Source: Acidobacteriota bacterium (GTDB taxonomy: Bacteria; Acidobacteriota; Holophagae; Acanthopleuribacterales; Acanthopleuribacteraceae). From it: DNA of 40,597 nucleotides. The notes beneath the pieces were generated by a model. That model ran no database searches. It was not told the origin of the DNA and saw nothing but the letters and a program-made list of their open reading frames with translations. Every line of letters starts with the position of its first letter. Within the stretch, counting starts at the first letter, position 1. The stretch covers positions 1-40,597 of the forward strand of contig JASJCB010000162.1 of the NCBI GenBank assembly GCA_030066195.1, read 5' to 3'. The position numbers and the translations under genes were made by a program. Shown here in pieces: positions 24,359 to 34,126 of this stretch.

Positions 24359-25483
24359 TTAGGATGTTTGTTTGATATGAAAGTGAATGACCGGAGGTTC
24401 CGGGTCAGCTTCGGACTGATCCTGTGCCTGCATGTCCACATCGAAGAGTTTGTGGAGTTGATTGCCGGCCGGATCTTCGATGGCCGGGTCGATGTGGATG
24501 CGGTAGGCGCCGGGTTGCCAGGGGTGGTCCGGGGAGAAGGACAGGGTTTTTCCATCCTTTGACAGGCTTTTCGCGCATGGTTTCGGATTGCCGTTCGGGT
24601 CTTCGATTTGGATCATTCTCAACGCCAGAGCCTGATCCAAGGGTTCGTCGAAGGTCAGATGCAGCGGGTTTCGGGTGTCCTGGCCGGGGATGGTCGGGGT
24701 CCATGCCTTCCAGTTCGGGGATTTGCGGTCGGTCGGTCCGGTACGAAAGGTTTTTCGGAAGGTAGCCGCCAGGGGGGCGCCGCGGGCATCGGTTAGGGAT
24801 CGGTCGATTTCCAAGGTGTAGGTGCGGTTGGGGAGAAGCGGCGGCCCCATCTGTTTGTGCGGAACCAGACCGCGTTTGATACGGCCCGGATCGAAGAGCA
24901 GCGTCAAGCGTTTGGATTCAGGGTCCCACAATTCCGGTTTCACGTTCAGGAAGGGGGCTCTTACCGGTTCGCCGTTTTCGTCAAGCAGTCGGACGGCCGC
25001 CTGGGCGTTGCCGCGTCGCATGGTGTGGGAGAAGGTAACGTACAGACGCAGCAGGTTCGACGGAACGGTTTCCATATTGGGGGAAATGTCGACGACACGA
25101 GCGATGGAGGGTAACTCCGGTTTGGGGATCTTGAAGGTCAGCGGTTGTACATTGACAGCTCCCCACCTTGCGATCAGATCACTGTTGAACAGGGCCGTGT
25201 GGTCGTGTCCCGGGTAGAAGGGAAAGTTCGGCCGGAAAACCAGTTTATTGCCTTCCACCCCGGTCGTGCCCAGAATGGACGGTCGTTTCTCATCGGGCTT
25301 CGGCGCCGGGGCCAGGTAGATGGACAGCAGCTTTTGTCGCAGGTCTTCGTCCATCCGGCTGATTTGCTCCAGAAGGGTAGGGGAGAGGTTGACCAACTCG
25401 ACCCGGTCGCTGTGGTGAACCAGGCGGGGCGCTTCGTCCCCGCCCGCCATGCCGCTCAGCAAAAACAGCAGCAGTTGGATCAT
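24359..25483 (-). CDS. Exported protein with bacterial Ig-like (SbsA/Big_5-type) features
   Basis: 374 residues with a short hydrophobic leader (MIQLLLFLLSGMAGG), a helical part and two segments with Ig-like strand patterns: IARVVDISP...LRLYVTFSHTM and NPLHLTFDEPLD...IEDPNGN, then GAYRIHIDPAIEDPAGN. The phrases LTFDEPLD and I-DPAGN are typical of SbsA-type Ig domains. It starts 12 bases after the stop of the upstream gene at 25496, so the two form an operon. It is probably periplasmic or on the cell surface. The exact role is unknown. Confidence 0.7.
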   Translation of the reverse strand: MIQLLLFLLSGMAGGDEAPRLVHHSDRVELVNLSPTLLEQISRMDEDLRQKLLSIYLAPAPKPDEKRPSILGTTGVEGNKLVFRPNFPFYPGHDHTALFNSDLIARWGAVNVQPLTFKIPKPELPSIARVVDISPNMETVPSNLLRLYVTFSHTMRRGNAQAAVRLLDENGEPVRAPFLNVKPELWDPESKRLTLLFDPGRIKRGLVPHKQMGPPLLPNRTYTLEIDRSLTDARGAPLAATFRKTFRTGPTDRKSPNWKAWTPTIPGQDTRNPLHLTFDEPLDQALALRMIQIEDPNGNPKPCAKSLSKDGKTLSFSPDHPWQPGAYRIHIDPAIEDPAGNQLHKLFDVDMQAQDQSEADPEPPVIHFHIKQTS

Positions 25484-25495
25484 GTCGCGAAAATC

Positions 25496-26638
25496 CTAAC
25501 GAGCGAAGCGGCGCATGGATACGCCGTACAGCGAAAGCTTCCCGCTGGGCACGCGTTGGATGACCTGAACGTGTTGGTTGCCCAACAGGTCCATTTGCTG
25601 CACATTGGTGCCGGAGATATCGGTGTAGTTGACACCGGCCCGGTGCCTGACGCGTTCGGTGATGGGATGCGCCATTTGTTTTTGGATCTCATCGGGCTTG
25701 AAGACCATCAAGGTCCGGTTGGTGTTGGATACCAGGATGAAATCCTTGTCGTTGTAGTTGAAATGCAGCATGTCGGTGGGGTAGTTGCCGGAGCCCAATT
25801 CACTGACCGTGGTGCCGCGAACCTTGCCTTCACCGGTCAACTGGTCGTTGGGGAACAAAGCCAGGGGCGTGCACAAGTAAGCGGCCAGAACGTAAGATTT
25901 CTCACCGAAGTTGTAGGGCAGCATGGCGCGAATAGGCGCCTGGGTTTCGTACTTGCCGTGGGCGCCGTGATAGACCTCGACCGAGGTGGAAGTGCCTTTA
26001 CCGGTGAAGGGGAAATCGAACACGCGCAGGGTGGAGGCGAATTCCTCGTTGCTGAGACCGGCTACGTAAAGCTTGTTATCCTTATAGACCAGGTCGGATA
26101 CGGCGTCCACCCGAGCACTTACCTTCTTCCAGCGATGCTTGGCGTCGGTGGAAACAGGATTGGGCAGGTTCAACGCGGTATGGTTGACGTCTTCCATTTT
26201 GACTTGGGAAATCTTGCCTTGCGGTGTCAGTTTCAGCAGGATCTGGGCATTGGCCAGATCGTTGGGCAACTCGAATGAACTGTTCCAATTGGCCCTTCCC
26301 CGCGAAACGGAAAGATAAGTGTTTTTGGAAATAGGATTGACGGCCATATCGTGAACCATCACATCGGCGGCGGGAACCCCGATGGCGGCGCCGATGGTGC
26401 CTTCCAGGTCGAGGATGGTTTGGGGTTTCTCGATTTCGGCCGCTTCGCGGTCACCAAGGTCCAGGGCGTAGATCCTGGCGCCGATGGAATCGCCTACGAA
26501 TAGAATACCCTCGGGTCCGAAAGTCAGCGTTCCCATGGATTGAGGGGTCAGGTTGCCGCGTTCGAAATTGGCCAGGTAGGGACCGGCTCCGTAGACGGGG
26601 ATCAGACAGGTCAGGGCCGCAAGAAAGAACTGCTTCAT
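25496..26638 (-). CDS. Exported beta-propeller-like protein
   Basis: 380 residues with signal peptide MKQFFLAALTCLIPVYG. Repeated strand motifs (LTFGPEGILFVGDSIGARIYALDL, split here by a loop; DLVYKDNKLYVAGLSNEEF; DFILVSNTNRTLMVF) fit a propeller of NHL or similar type, with one blade per 45-60 residues. No catalytic motif is recognised. GGAGGAGC lies directly before ATG 26638. On the minus strand TATAAT (26713-26708) provides a -10 with a weak -35. It is first in an operon with the Ig-like protein. Confidence 0.72.
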   Translation of the reverse strand: MKQFFLAALTCLIPVYGAGPYLANFERGNLTPQSMGTLTFGPEGILFVGDSIGARIYALDLGDREAAEIEKPQTILDLEGTIGAAIGVPAADVMVHDMAVNPISKNTYLSVSRGRANWNSSFELPNDLANAQILLKLTPQGKISQVKMEDVNHTALNLPNPVSTDAKHRWKKVSARVDAVSDLVYKDNKLYVAGLSNEEFASTLRVFDFPFTGKGTSTSVEVYHGAHGKYETQAPIRAMLPYNFGEKSYVLAAYLCTPLALFPNDQLTGEGKVRGTTVSELGSGNYPTDMLHFNYNDKDFILVSNTNRTLMVFKPDEIQKQMAHPITERVRHRAGVNYTDISGTNVQQMDLLGNQHVQVIQRVPSGKLSLYGVSMRRFAR

Positions 26639-26881
26639 ATGCTCCTCCGGAAGCTCTTTTCATCGCACAGGCACGGTTTTGTTCGTTGATGATCGATACC
26701 CACTACTATTATACGAATCAGGTCGAGAAAGTTGACTCCCGGGATGCAGGCGGATTCGATGCACCTTGGACGGGGGGATGGGCGACCTAACAAATCGGGA
26801 CACCGATGGTCATTTGTTGCATCGTATAAATGCCGGTGTCCGTGCAACATGCTTGATCATTCCACGTATTCCAAGAGTGAT

Positions 26882-27415
26882 ATGACTACAATGACTTCAC
26901 CCGATTTGGGCAGCTTGATCGAAATTTTGGAAGTTCCTTTACCGGACCTGACCTATGTCACTGCCGACGAGGTTCCCGAGCCTTATCATCACCTGCTGGT
27001 CCACCAGGGCGATATGACCCGCCGGTTGGAACGCTATTACGAAAGCCCCGTCCATCTTCGAACCCTGAAGGTGCTGCACGAACCGGGTTCCTTATTTCGC
27101 CAGGTCCTGTTGCAGACCGAAGATATGACCGTTGTCGAATTCGGCGCCATCCAAATCCACCTGGACAAATTCAACGGCAGCGCCTTGCAGGCCGTTCTGG
27201 GCTGCTACCAGCCGCTGGGCGGCATTCTGAATACATACAAAATGACCTATCGATCGCGTCTGGCCGGATTCATCACCATTCGCGCCGAGGAATCGTTGGC
27301 GGGTATTCTGGACATTCAGGAAGGAGATCGACTGTACGGTCGCATCAACAGCCTGGTAGACGCCCGAGACGAAACCATTGCGGATGTGGTTGAGATCCTC
27401 CCGCCGAAGGAATAA
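26882..27415 (+). CDS. Chorismate lyase-like protein
   Basis: About 177 residues resembling the UbiC/DUF98 chorismate pyruvate-lyase fold: LLVHQGDMTRRLERYYESPV, then FRQVLLQ, VVEFGAIQIHLDKF and PLGGILNTY in family order. These enzymes convert chorismate to 4-hydroxybenzoate and pyruvate. Whether it is active is not shown. The frame is open upstream to 26732, but that extension looks non-coding. ATG 26882 is preferred over ATG 26849, and neither has a strong Shine-Dalgarno site. It lies 104 bases upstream of the TetR-RND efflux operon on the same strand. Confidence 0.6.
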   Translation: MTTMTSPDLGSLIEILEVPLPDLTYVTADEVPEPYHHLLVHQGDMTRRLERYYESPVHLRTLKVLHEPGSLFRQVLLQTEDMTVVEFGAIQIHLDKFNGSALQAVLGCYQPLGGILNTYKMTYRSRLAGFITIRAEESLAGILDIQEGDRLYGRINSLVDARDETIADVVEILPPKE

Positions 27416-27470
27416 GTCCCGGTAAAACAGTTACCTTCGAGTGTGTCTTCGAATGAGTGATAGAAAGTAC

Positions 27471-27499
27471 TTGACGTATAAGTGAGCAATTACTAACTT
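27471..27499 (+). promoter_or_regulatory. Promoter of the TetR-efflux operon
   Basis: TTGACG (27471-27476), a 17-bp spacer and TAACTT (27494-27499), a good -35 and weak -10, followed by GGGAGG and the TTG start at 27520. AGTGA words occur at 27456 and 27481 on both sides of the -35 and may belong to a TetR operator. Confidence 0.5.
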
Positions 27500-27519
27500 T
27501 ACCGGCAAGGGAGGACGCA

Positions 27520-28251
27520 TTGGGTAAACGTCTCACCGGCGAGGAGCGTCGTAACGCCATCTTGCGGGCCGCGGTGCCCATCTTTGCCCGCAAGGGTTTC
27601 AACGGCGCTACCACCAAGGAGATCGCCGCCGCCGCAAGAGTTTCCGAGGCGTTGCTTTACAAGCATTTCCCCGGCAAGGAAACCATCTACTCCGAGTTGG
27701 GCACCATTGCCGTCCGCAAACACGATATCGCTCAAGGCGTCGGCGCGATGCAGCCCTGTACGCAAACCCTGGTCAGCGTGGTTTATTTTCTGGTCGCCAT
27801 GATTTACCAGGGCCCGCCGGAGAGCGATGATGATCAGGACGAGATTACCCACGACCACATGCATCGACTGATGGCCAATAGTTTCCTGGAAGACGGCGCT
27901 TTTGCCCGTATCTTTCTGCAGCGCAATATCAAACACTGGGAATCCTTCTTCCAGCGCTGTATAGAAGCCGCGGTCGATGCCGGCGACATGTTGGAAGACT
28001 GGATACATCCCCGAGCCCGCTGGTGGTTTGCCCATCATATCGGCGTGGCCATCGGCTATTTGAATCTTCCCGAGGAACAAGTCATCCATTACGGCTTCCC
28101 CCGCGAACAGCTATTAGACCAGGCTGTTCGTTTCGCCCTGCGCGGCATGGGACTTACCGATGAAGCCATTGCCCGTTACTACCATATCGAGGAATTGGAA
28201 CGCTTTTTGGCAGGGGTCTTCGATTCTCTGCTCAATCAACCGACAAGTTGA
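27520..28251 (+). CDS. TetR-family transcriptional regulator
   Basis: 243 residues. The N-terminal helix-turn-helix (about 9-55) is canonical: ILRAAVPIFARKGFNGATTKEIAAAARV followed by LLYKHFPGKETIY, here quoted in parts as AIFARKGF-type and VSEALLYKHF. The C-terminal ligand domain is divergent, as usual. TTG 27520 has GGGAGG 5 bases before it. It is the first gene of an operon with outer-membrane factor, adaptor and RND pump, and probably represses that operon until a pump substrate binds. Confidence 0.93.
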   Translation: MGKRLTGEERRNAILRAAVPIFARKGFNGATTKEIAAAARVSEALLYKHFPGKETIYSELGTIAVRKHDIAQGVGAMQPCTQTLVSVVYFLVAMIYQGPPESDDDQDEITHDHMHRLMANSFLEDGAFARIFLQRNIKHWESFFQRCIEAAVDAGDMLEDWIHPRARWWFAHHIGVAIGYLNLPEEQVIHYGFPREQLLDQAVRFALRGMGLTDEAIARYYHIEELERFLAGVFDSLLNQPTS

Positions 28252-28265
28252 GGAACTCTATATCG

Positions 28266-29687
28266 ATGAAAGCAAAGAAACGCCTGTGCTGCGTACTTTT
28301 GACGGCCTTCATGACAGTGGGATGCAGTCTACACAAAGTCCGGGAAAATGTCCCCGTCCCCGAAATCATTCCCGAAACCTACTCAACCGGCGGCGAGGCA
28401 GTTCTGCCGGAGACCTGGTGGACCGCCTTCGGCGACAGCGAATTGGATCGGCTGAGCGATCGTGTGTTGAACCAAAACCTGGATCTGCGCGGCGCCTGGG
28501 CGCGGCTGGTCCAATTCGACGCGTTGGCCCGACAGGCGGGTGCCCTGCGCATGCCGGAGGTTACCTATACCGGCATTGCCTCCAGAGCCAGGACCAATAC
28601 CTTCGGCCAGGTTGTGGAGGGCAATCTGTTCAGTGCGCAAGCGGGGGTCAGCTATGAAGTCGACCTCTGGAACCGTTTGAGTTCCCAGCAACGGGCCGGT
28701 CTGTTGGATTATCGCGCCTCGCGCCAGGACCTGGAAATCGTAGCCTTCTCGTTGACAGGCGCTACCGCACGCACCTGGTACGGCATTGTGGCGCAACGGG
28801 AACAGCTTACCCTGTTGGAAGAGCAGATAGAGGTGAACCGCAAGTTCCTGGAAGTCATCGAGGCGCGTTTCGCCAACGGTGTCGCAAGTGCGGTCGATGT
28901 CTTCCAACAGCGGGAAAACCTGGCTTCCATTCAAGCCCAGATTCCCTCGGCACGCCTTTCCCTGGAATTGTTGGAGCATCAATTAGCTACACTGGCCGGG
29001 GAAGCACCGCTGACGCCCGCTCCCGAAGAACGGCGCACGCTTCCCGAGTTACCGCCTTTGCCCTCCCTGGGAGTCCCGGCCGACCTGTTGCAAAATCGTC
29101 CGGATGTGCGTGCGGCCATGCTGCGTGTGGCGGCTGCCGATCACCGCGTGGCGGTAGCCGTGGCCGATCAATACCCCAGCCTGCGCTTGACCGGTGAGGC
29201 GGGGTTTCAGGCCGATGAGCTGGGCGACCTGTTCAGCGATTTCGTCTGGAGTGCCGCGGCAAGCCTGATCGGTCCTATCTTTGACGCGGGGCGCCGCCAG
29301 GCCGAGGTGGACCGTACCGAGGCCGTGGTGGTGGAACGACTGGCCGTCTACGAGGCCGTGTTGCTGGATGCCCTGCGCGAGGTAGAAGACGCCCTGACCT
29401 CGGAACATCGTCGCGGTCAATTGATTGAACGTTTGGAAAATCAACAGGGTCTGGCCGAAAAAGCCCTGGAAGCAGCGGGGGCCCGGTACCTGCGCGGGGT
29501 GGGCAATTACCTGACCGTCCTCACCGAAACGCAAGCGTTGCAAAGAGTGCAGCGAGAACTGATCAACGCCCGACAAGCCCGCGTTTTGGATCGTATAGAC
29601 TTGTATATGGCCCTTGGCGGAACCTGGACTGAAAACCTGACCGGCCCTGCCGGTATCGCATACCCGGAAGGAGACACCGATGAGTAA
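28266..29687 (+). CDS. RND efflux outer-membrane factor lipoprotein (NodT/OprM family)
   Basis: 473 residues. A lipoprotein signal peptide ends at TVGC (lipobox cysteine at residue 20, with Thr at -3, slightly unusual). Two OEP repeats follow, with ETWWTAFGDSELDRL, a typical start, and later NRPDVRAAMLRVAAAD and YLTVLTETQALQ, all diagnostic of TolC-like channels. It forms the outer-membrane exit duct of the tripartite pump. ATG 28266 lies 14 bases after the TetR stop, with GAGGA upstream. The 3' end overlaps the adaptor gene by 8 bases. Confidence 0.93.
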   Translation: MKAKKRLCCVLLTAFMTVGCSLHKVRENVPVPEIIPETYSTGGEAVLPETWWTAFGDSELDRLSDRVLNQNLDLRGAWARLVQFDALARQAGALRMPEVTYTGIASRARTNTFGQVVEGNLFSAQAGVSYEVDLWNRLSSQQRAGLLDYRASRQDLEIVAFSLTGATARTWYGIVAQREQLTLLEEQIEVNRKFLEVIEARFANGVASAVDVFQQRENLASIQAQIPSARLSLELLEHQLATLAGEAPLTPAPEERRTLPELPPLPSLGVPADLLQNRPDVRAAMLRVAAADHRVAVAVADQYPSLRLTGEAGFQADELGDLFSDFVWSAAASLIGPIFDAGRRQAEVDRTEAVVVERLAVYEAVLLDALREVEDALTSEHRRGQLIERLENQQGLAEKALEAAGARYLRGVGNYLTVLTETQALQRVQRELINARQARVLDRIDLYMALGGTWTENLTGPAGIAYPEGDTDE

Positions 29688-30879
29688 AGCCGGTAAAAAC
29701 ATACTGAGGGTGCTCTTGCCCCTGATCGTGTTGGCTGTTGCGGCACTGGCTGCCAAGAAAATGATCGAGATGCGTCCTCAGCCTCAGAAGGCGGCCGCGG
29801 GTGAGCAGATCACCACCGTCCAGGTTGCCTCTTCCGCAACCTTTACCGACCCCATTCATGTGAAAGCCGGTGGTACCGTGTTACCCGCGCAAAAGGTAGA
29901 ACTCAGGCCCCAGGTCTCCGGTCAGATTGTGGAAATGGCCGAAGAACTGCAACCCGGCGGTTTTTTCGCCGAGGGCGAGGTCATCCTGCGTATCGACGCC
30001 CGCGACTACGAGTTCGCCCTGCAACAACGCCGGGCCGAACTGGAGCGCGCCCGCTTCGAGTTGACCAACGAGAAGGGTTTGGGTTCCATCGCGGCGCGTG
30101 AGTGGGAGCTGTTGGGCGATCAGGTGAAAACCACCGATGAAGGCAAGGATCTGACACTGCGCAAGCCCCATCTACGCCGCGCCGAAGCCTCCCTGGAAGC
30201 CGCAAAGAGTATGGTGGAGCAGGCAAAGGTCAATTTGGACCGCACCGTGATTCGGGCGCCCTTTAATGCCCAGGTGCAGATGGAAAACGTGGACATGGGA
30301 CAACTGGTCAATCCCAACACGCTCGTCGCATCGCTTACCGGCACGGATCGTTACTGGATTCAGGTTTCGGTTCCGGTAGATGAAATCGGCTACCTGACCC
30401 TACCGGATCGAGACGGTCTGGGCGGTGCTTCCGCTGTCGTCAAACACCGTAGCGGCGACACTGAAATCACTCGTGAAGGCAAGATCGTTCGGCTGCTCGG
30501 CGACCTGGAACAGGCGGGCCGCATGGCGCGTCTGCTGGTCCAGGTGGACAACCCGCTGGGCGACGGTGAATCCCTGCCGCTGCTGCTCAACGCCTATGTC
30601 CAGGTAGAAATCGAGGGCAAACCCTTGGAGAACGCGATTGCCGTTCCGGCTCAGGCGCTACGCGAGGGTAATAAGGTCTGGGTAATGACCGCCGACGGCC
30701 GCCTTGAAATCCGCCAGGTGGATGTGGTCTGGGAGGAGCGCGAACAAGTTCTTTTACGTAGCGGCGTTGCTTCCGGCGAGTCCATCGTCACCAGCCGAAT
30801 CTCGACCCCCATTCCCGGAATGAAACTGAAAGTGGAAGAAAGCGCGACCCCGACCGAGATAGCGGGAGGTGCCCGATGA
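29680..30879 (+). CDS. RND efflux periplasmic adaptor (membrane fusion protein)
   Basis: 399 residues with an N-terminal membrane anchor (about 9-25). The lipoyl/barrel-sandwich halves are VELRPQVSGQIVEM and TVIRAPFNAQVQMENVDMGQLV, separated by a coiled-coil hairpin (about 105-190). A beta-barrel and a membrane-proximal domain follow (VPAQALREGNKVWV). It bridges pump and outer-membrane channel. Its start overlaps the channel gene, and its stop overlaps the pump start as ATGA (30876-30879). Confidence 0.94.
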   Translation: MSKAGKNILRVLLPLIVLAVAALAAKKMIEMRPQPQKAAAGEQITTVQVASSATFTDPIHVKAGGTVLPAQKVELRPQVSGQIVEMAEELQPGGFFAEGEVILRIDARDYEFALQQRRAELERARFELTNEKGLGSIAAREWELLGDQVKTTDEGKDLTLRKPHLRRAEASLEAAKSMVEQAKVNLDRTVIRAPFNAQVQMENVDMGQLVNPNTLVASLTGTDRYWIQVSVPVDEIGYLTLPDRDGLGGASAVVKHRSGDTEITREGKIVRLLGDLEQAGRMARLLVQVDNPLGDGESLPLLLNAYVQVEIEGKPLENAIAVPAQALREGNKVWVMTADGRLEIRQVDVVWEEREQVLLRSGVASGESIVTSRISTPIPGMKLKVEESATPTEIAGGAR

Positions 30880-33800
30880 CACGGCTTCCCAAGAGCCTGA
30901 AGGGACCGATCGCCTGGATGGCCGCCAACCCCGTGGCCGCCAACCTGTCCATGGTCATTTTGATCTTTGGCGGCCTCATCCTGGCTCAGGGCGTCAAACA
31001 GGAGGTCATGCCCGAGTTTCAGTTGGATGTGGTCACCGTTTCCGTTCCCTATCCGGGTGCTTCGCCGGCCGAGGTCGAGCAGGGCATTTTGCTGGCGATC
31101 GAGGAACAGGTGCGCTCTTTGGACTCCATCAAGAAGGTTACCTCGGTGGCGTCCGAGGGCATGGGTTCGGTACGAATCGAACTGGTTGAGGGCTCGGACG
31201 GCAACAAGTCGCTGCAAGATATCAAGAACGGCGTTGACCGCATAACCTCCTTCCCCCAGGACTCGGAACGCCCCGTGGTGCAGCTCATCACCAATCGCCG
31301 GGAGGTGATCTCGCTGGTGCTGTACGGTGATTTCGAGGAAGATATCCTCCGCGGCCTGGCCGAACAGGTTCGCGAGGAATTGCTGAACAGCGACCAGATC
31401 ACCACGGTCGAGATGAACGGCGTGCGCCCCATCGAGTTGAGCATCGAGGTGCCTCAAGAAAACCTGCGCGCCTACAACCTGACGCTGGATCAGGTTGCCG
31501 CCGCCGTCCGCCGAACCTCGGTGGAACTGCCGGCCGGCGGCGTGAAGACACGCGGTGGTGAGATTCTGCTGCGCACCGACGAGCGCCGCGATTACGGTTT
31601 GGAGTTCGCGGACATTCCCGTGATCACCCGCGCCGACGGCACTCAGGTGTTGTTGAAGGATGTTGCCAATATCGTCGACGGTTTTCGCGAGACTGACCAG
31701 GCAGCGTTCTACAACGGCAAGCCGGCGGTACAGATCCGCGTCTTTCGCGTGGGCAAACAGAAGCCCATCGATATCGCGGAGGAGGTAAAAGCGTATGCTG
31801 CCGATTTGGACACTCGCCTGCCCGAGGGCGTGGGGGTTGCCACCTGGTACGACGCCTCTGAAATGTATGCCGACCGGGTGGACCTGCTGACGCGCAACGC
31901 CGGCTTGGGTCTGCTTTTGGTCTTGATCGTCCTGGGCCTGTTCCTGGAAATACGCCTGGCCTTTTGGGTGACCATGGGGATCCCCATCTCCATTCTGGGA
32001 GCCTTCCTGATCATTCCGAACGTGGGCGTGTCCATCAACATGATTTCGCTCTTCGCCTTTATCATCACCCTCGGGATCGTTGTGGATGACGCCGTTGTGG
32101 TGGGCGAGAATATTTTCGAGATGCGGGAGGAGGGCTACTCTCGTTTAGAGGCGGCCATTCGCGGCGCCAAGGGGGTTGCGATACCGGTGACCTTCGCTGT
32201 ACTTACCAATATCGTGGCCTTCGCGCCCATGTTGTTCGTGCCGGGGGTTTCCGGGAAGTTTTTCAAGGTGATTCCACTCATAACCATTGCGGTGTTTCTG
32301 GTGTCCCTTTTCGAATCCCTGTTCATCCTTCCCGCGCATCTCAGTCACAGCAAGCCGACCCCGGAACACGGTTTCCGCGGGCTCTTGCGTCGCGGCCAGA
32401 AGCGCTTTTCCGGCGGCTTGGATAAACTGATACGAAAGGCCTATCAACCGGTTTTGATCGCCGCTGTCAGGAATCGGTACCTGGTGGTGGCCGTCGGGAT
32501 TGCCGTCCTGATGCTGACAGTGGGATTTGTCGGCAGCGGCGCCATCAAGTTCAGCTTCCTGCCCAAGATCGAGCAGGACCTGATCACCGTCAATGCCAGG
32601 CTGGCCTTCGGCTCGCCGGCCCAGGACTCGCGTGATGTGGCCGCGAAACTGGAAGCCGCCATGCGCGAGGTGGTGGCCGAGAACGGCGGCGACGACATCC
32701 TGCGCGGTGTGTTGGTGCAGGTGGGCGCCGGCATGGCCTCGGTCGGCGGTCCGCCGGCCGGGGGCGGCGTGGGTTCGGGCTCCCACCTGGCCGGCGTCTC
32801 GGTCTACCTGGTGCCCTCCGATGACCGGCCCGTCTCCACCACGGAGTTCACGCGTCAGTGGCGCGCCCGTCTCAACGATCTTGCCGGTTTGGAATCGCTG
32901 ACCTTCAATTACTCCACCGGCCCTTCTTCCGGACCCGCGGTCACCATACAACTGATCCACCAGGACATGTATATTCTCGAACAGGCTTCGGGGGAACTGG
33001 CCTTGGAAATCGGTAATTACGGTGGAGTCAAAGACTTGAACGACGGCTTCACGCCCGGCAAGCCCCAGTTCGATTTCAAGGTAAAACCGGAGGCGCGAAC
33101 CCTGGGCATCACCTCGGCGGACCTGGGCGCGCAACTGCGCAACGCTTTCTACGGAGCCAGGGCCTTTAGACAACAACGGGGTCGTGAGGAAATCTGGATC
33201 ATGGTGCGCCTTCCCGAGGAGGAGCGCAAGTCGGAATACCATATCAACAAACTGCTGATTCGCACGCCCATGGGCGGCGAAATCCCCTTACACGAGGCGG
33301 CTGTACTCGAGCGTGGTCGCGCCTACACGGAAATAACGCGTACCGACGGCAAGCGCCAGGTATCGGTTACCGCCGATGTCAATGAGGCCGAGGCCAACGC
33401 CAATGAAATCGTATCCGACGTCCTGGCCAATGTCGTGCCGGGCCTGTTGGCCAAATACCCGGGGCTCAGCTACTCCCTGGAAGGTGAACAGCGAGATCAA
33501 CAAGAGTCCCTGGCCAGTTTGGGCAAGGGGTTCATGATCGCCATGATGGTGGTGTTTGCACTGCTGGCGATTCCCTTCCGCAGCTACGTGCAGCCGTTGG
33601 TGGTGATGTCTGCCATCCCATTCGGTTTCACGGGTGCGGTGATCGGGCATTACATCATGGGCTTCAACCTCAGCCTGATCAGCTTGATGGGCATCGTGGC
33701 CCTGGCCGGGGTTGTGGTCAACGACTCCCTGGTGATGGTGCACAGGGCCAATGAGAATCGCAAGGACATGTCCCCGCGGCGCGCCATCATCAGCGCGGGC

Positions 33801-34046
33801 ATGCGCCGTTTCCGGCCGATCCTACTGACTTCGCTGACCACCTTTTTCGGCCTGGCGCCCATGATGTTCGAAACCAGCATGCAAGCCCGGTTTCTGATCC
33901 CCATGGCCTTGTCGCTGGGTTTCGGCATTTTGTTTTCTACGCTGATCATCCTGTTGCTTGTACCGTCGCTGTACATGATTGTCAACGACCTGGTCCGGCT
34001 CTACAGCAAAAAGCCGGAAGATTACGAAGAACCGGAGGCCGCATAA
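30876..34046 (+). CDS. RND efflux pump permease (AcrB/HAE1-type)
   Basis: 1056 residues with the duplicated RND layout: one N-terminal membrane helix, a large porter loop, six helices, a second loop and the remaining helices. Proton-relay acidic residues are present in TM4 (IVVDDAVVVGEN, Asp404-405), and the C-terminal half has GVVVNDSLVMVHRANE. PYPGASPAEVEQ is a family hallmark. A Gly-rich stretch (GGPPAGGGVGSGS) lies in the second porter loop. The substrate is unknown: drugs, solvents or aromatic acids are possible, the last hinted at by the upstream chorismate-lyase-like gene. Confidence 0.95.
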   Translation: MTRLPKSLKGPIAWMAANPVAANLSMVILIFGGLILAQGVKQEVMPEFQLDVVTVSVPYPGASPAEVEQGILLAIEEQVRSLDSIKKVTSVASEGMGSVRIELVEGSDGNKSLQDIKNGVDRITSFPQDSERPVVQLITNRREVISLVLYGDFEEDILRGLAEQVREELLNSDQITTVEMNGVRPIELSIEVPQENLRAYNLTLDQVAAAVRRTSVELPAGGVKTRGGEILLRTDERRDYGLEFADIPVITRADGTQVLLKDVANIVDGFRETDQAAFYNGKPAVQIRVFRVGKQKPIDIAEEVKAYAADLDTRLPEGVGVATWYDASEMYADRVDLLTRNAGLGLLLVLIVLGLFLEIRLAFWVTMGIPISILGAFLIIPNVGVSINMISLFAFIITLGIVVDDAVVVGENIFEMREEGYSRLEAAIRGAKGVAIPVTFAVLTNIVAFAPMLFVPGVSGKFFKVIPLITIAVFLVSLFESLFILPAHLSHSKPTPEHGFRGLLRRGQKRFSGGLDKLIRKAYQPVLIAAVRNRYLVVAVGIAVLMLTVGFVGSGAIKFSFLPKIEQDLITVNARLAFGSPAQDSRDVAAKLEAAMREVVAENGGDDILRGVLVQVGAGMASVGGPPAGGGVGSGSHLAGVSVYLVPSDDRPVSTTEFTRQWRARLNDLAGLESLTFNYSTGPSSGPAVTIQLIHQDMYILEQASGELALEIGNYGGVKDLNDGFTPGKPQFDFKVKPEARTLGITSADLGAQLRNAFYGARAFRQQRGREEIWIMVRLPEEERKSEYHINKLLIRTPMGGEIPLHEAAVLERGRAYTEITRTDGKRQVSVTADVNEAEANANEIVSDVLANVVPGLLAKYPGLSYSLEGEQRDQQESLASLGKGFMIAMMVVFALLAIPFRSYVQPLVVMSAIPFGFTGAVIGHYIMGFNLSLISLMGIVALAGVVVNDSLVMVHRANENRKDMSPRRAIISAGMRRFRPILLTSLTTFFGLAPMMFETSMQARFLIPMALSLGFGILFSTLIILLLVPSLYMIVNDLVRLYSKKPEDYEEPEAA

Positions 34047-34084
34047 CCCGATTTCGCTCCGATTGACCGTACCGGAAGATAAAC

Positions 34085-34120
34085 CCCCTGAATCTCGCGC
34101 GCAAGCGCGGGGTTCAGGGC
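34085..34120. terminator. Hairpin between the convergent RND and kinase genes
   Basis: CCCTGAA (34087-34093) pairs with TTCAGGG (34114-34120), and inside it CGCGC-GCAA-GCGCG forms a second helix with a GNRA loop. On the minus strand GGGGGTTTAT follows, a short T-tract. It probably ends transcripts from one or both sides. Confidence 0.55.
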
Positions 34121-34126
34121 TGTCAT

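Noticed and set aside
26732..26881. 50-residue N-terminal extension of the chorismate-lyase-like protein
   Set aside because: Composition is unlike the rest of the protein and the segment overlaps the divergent promoter region.
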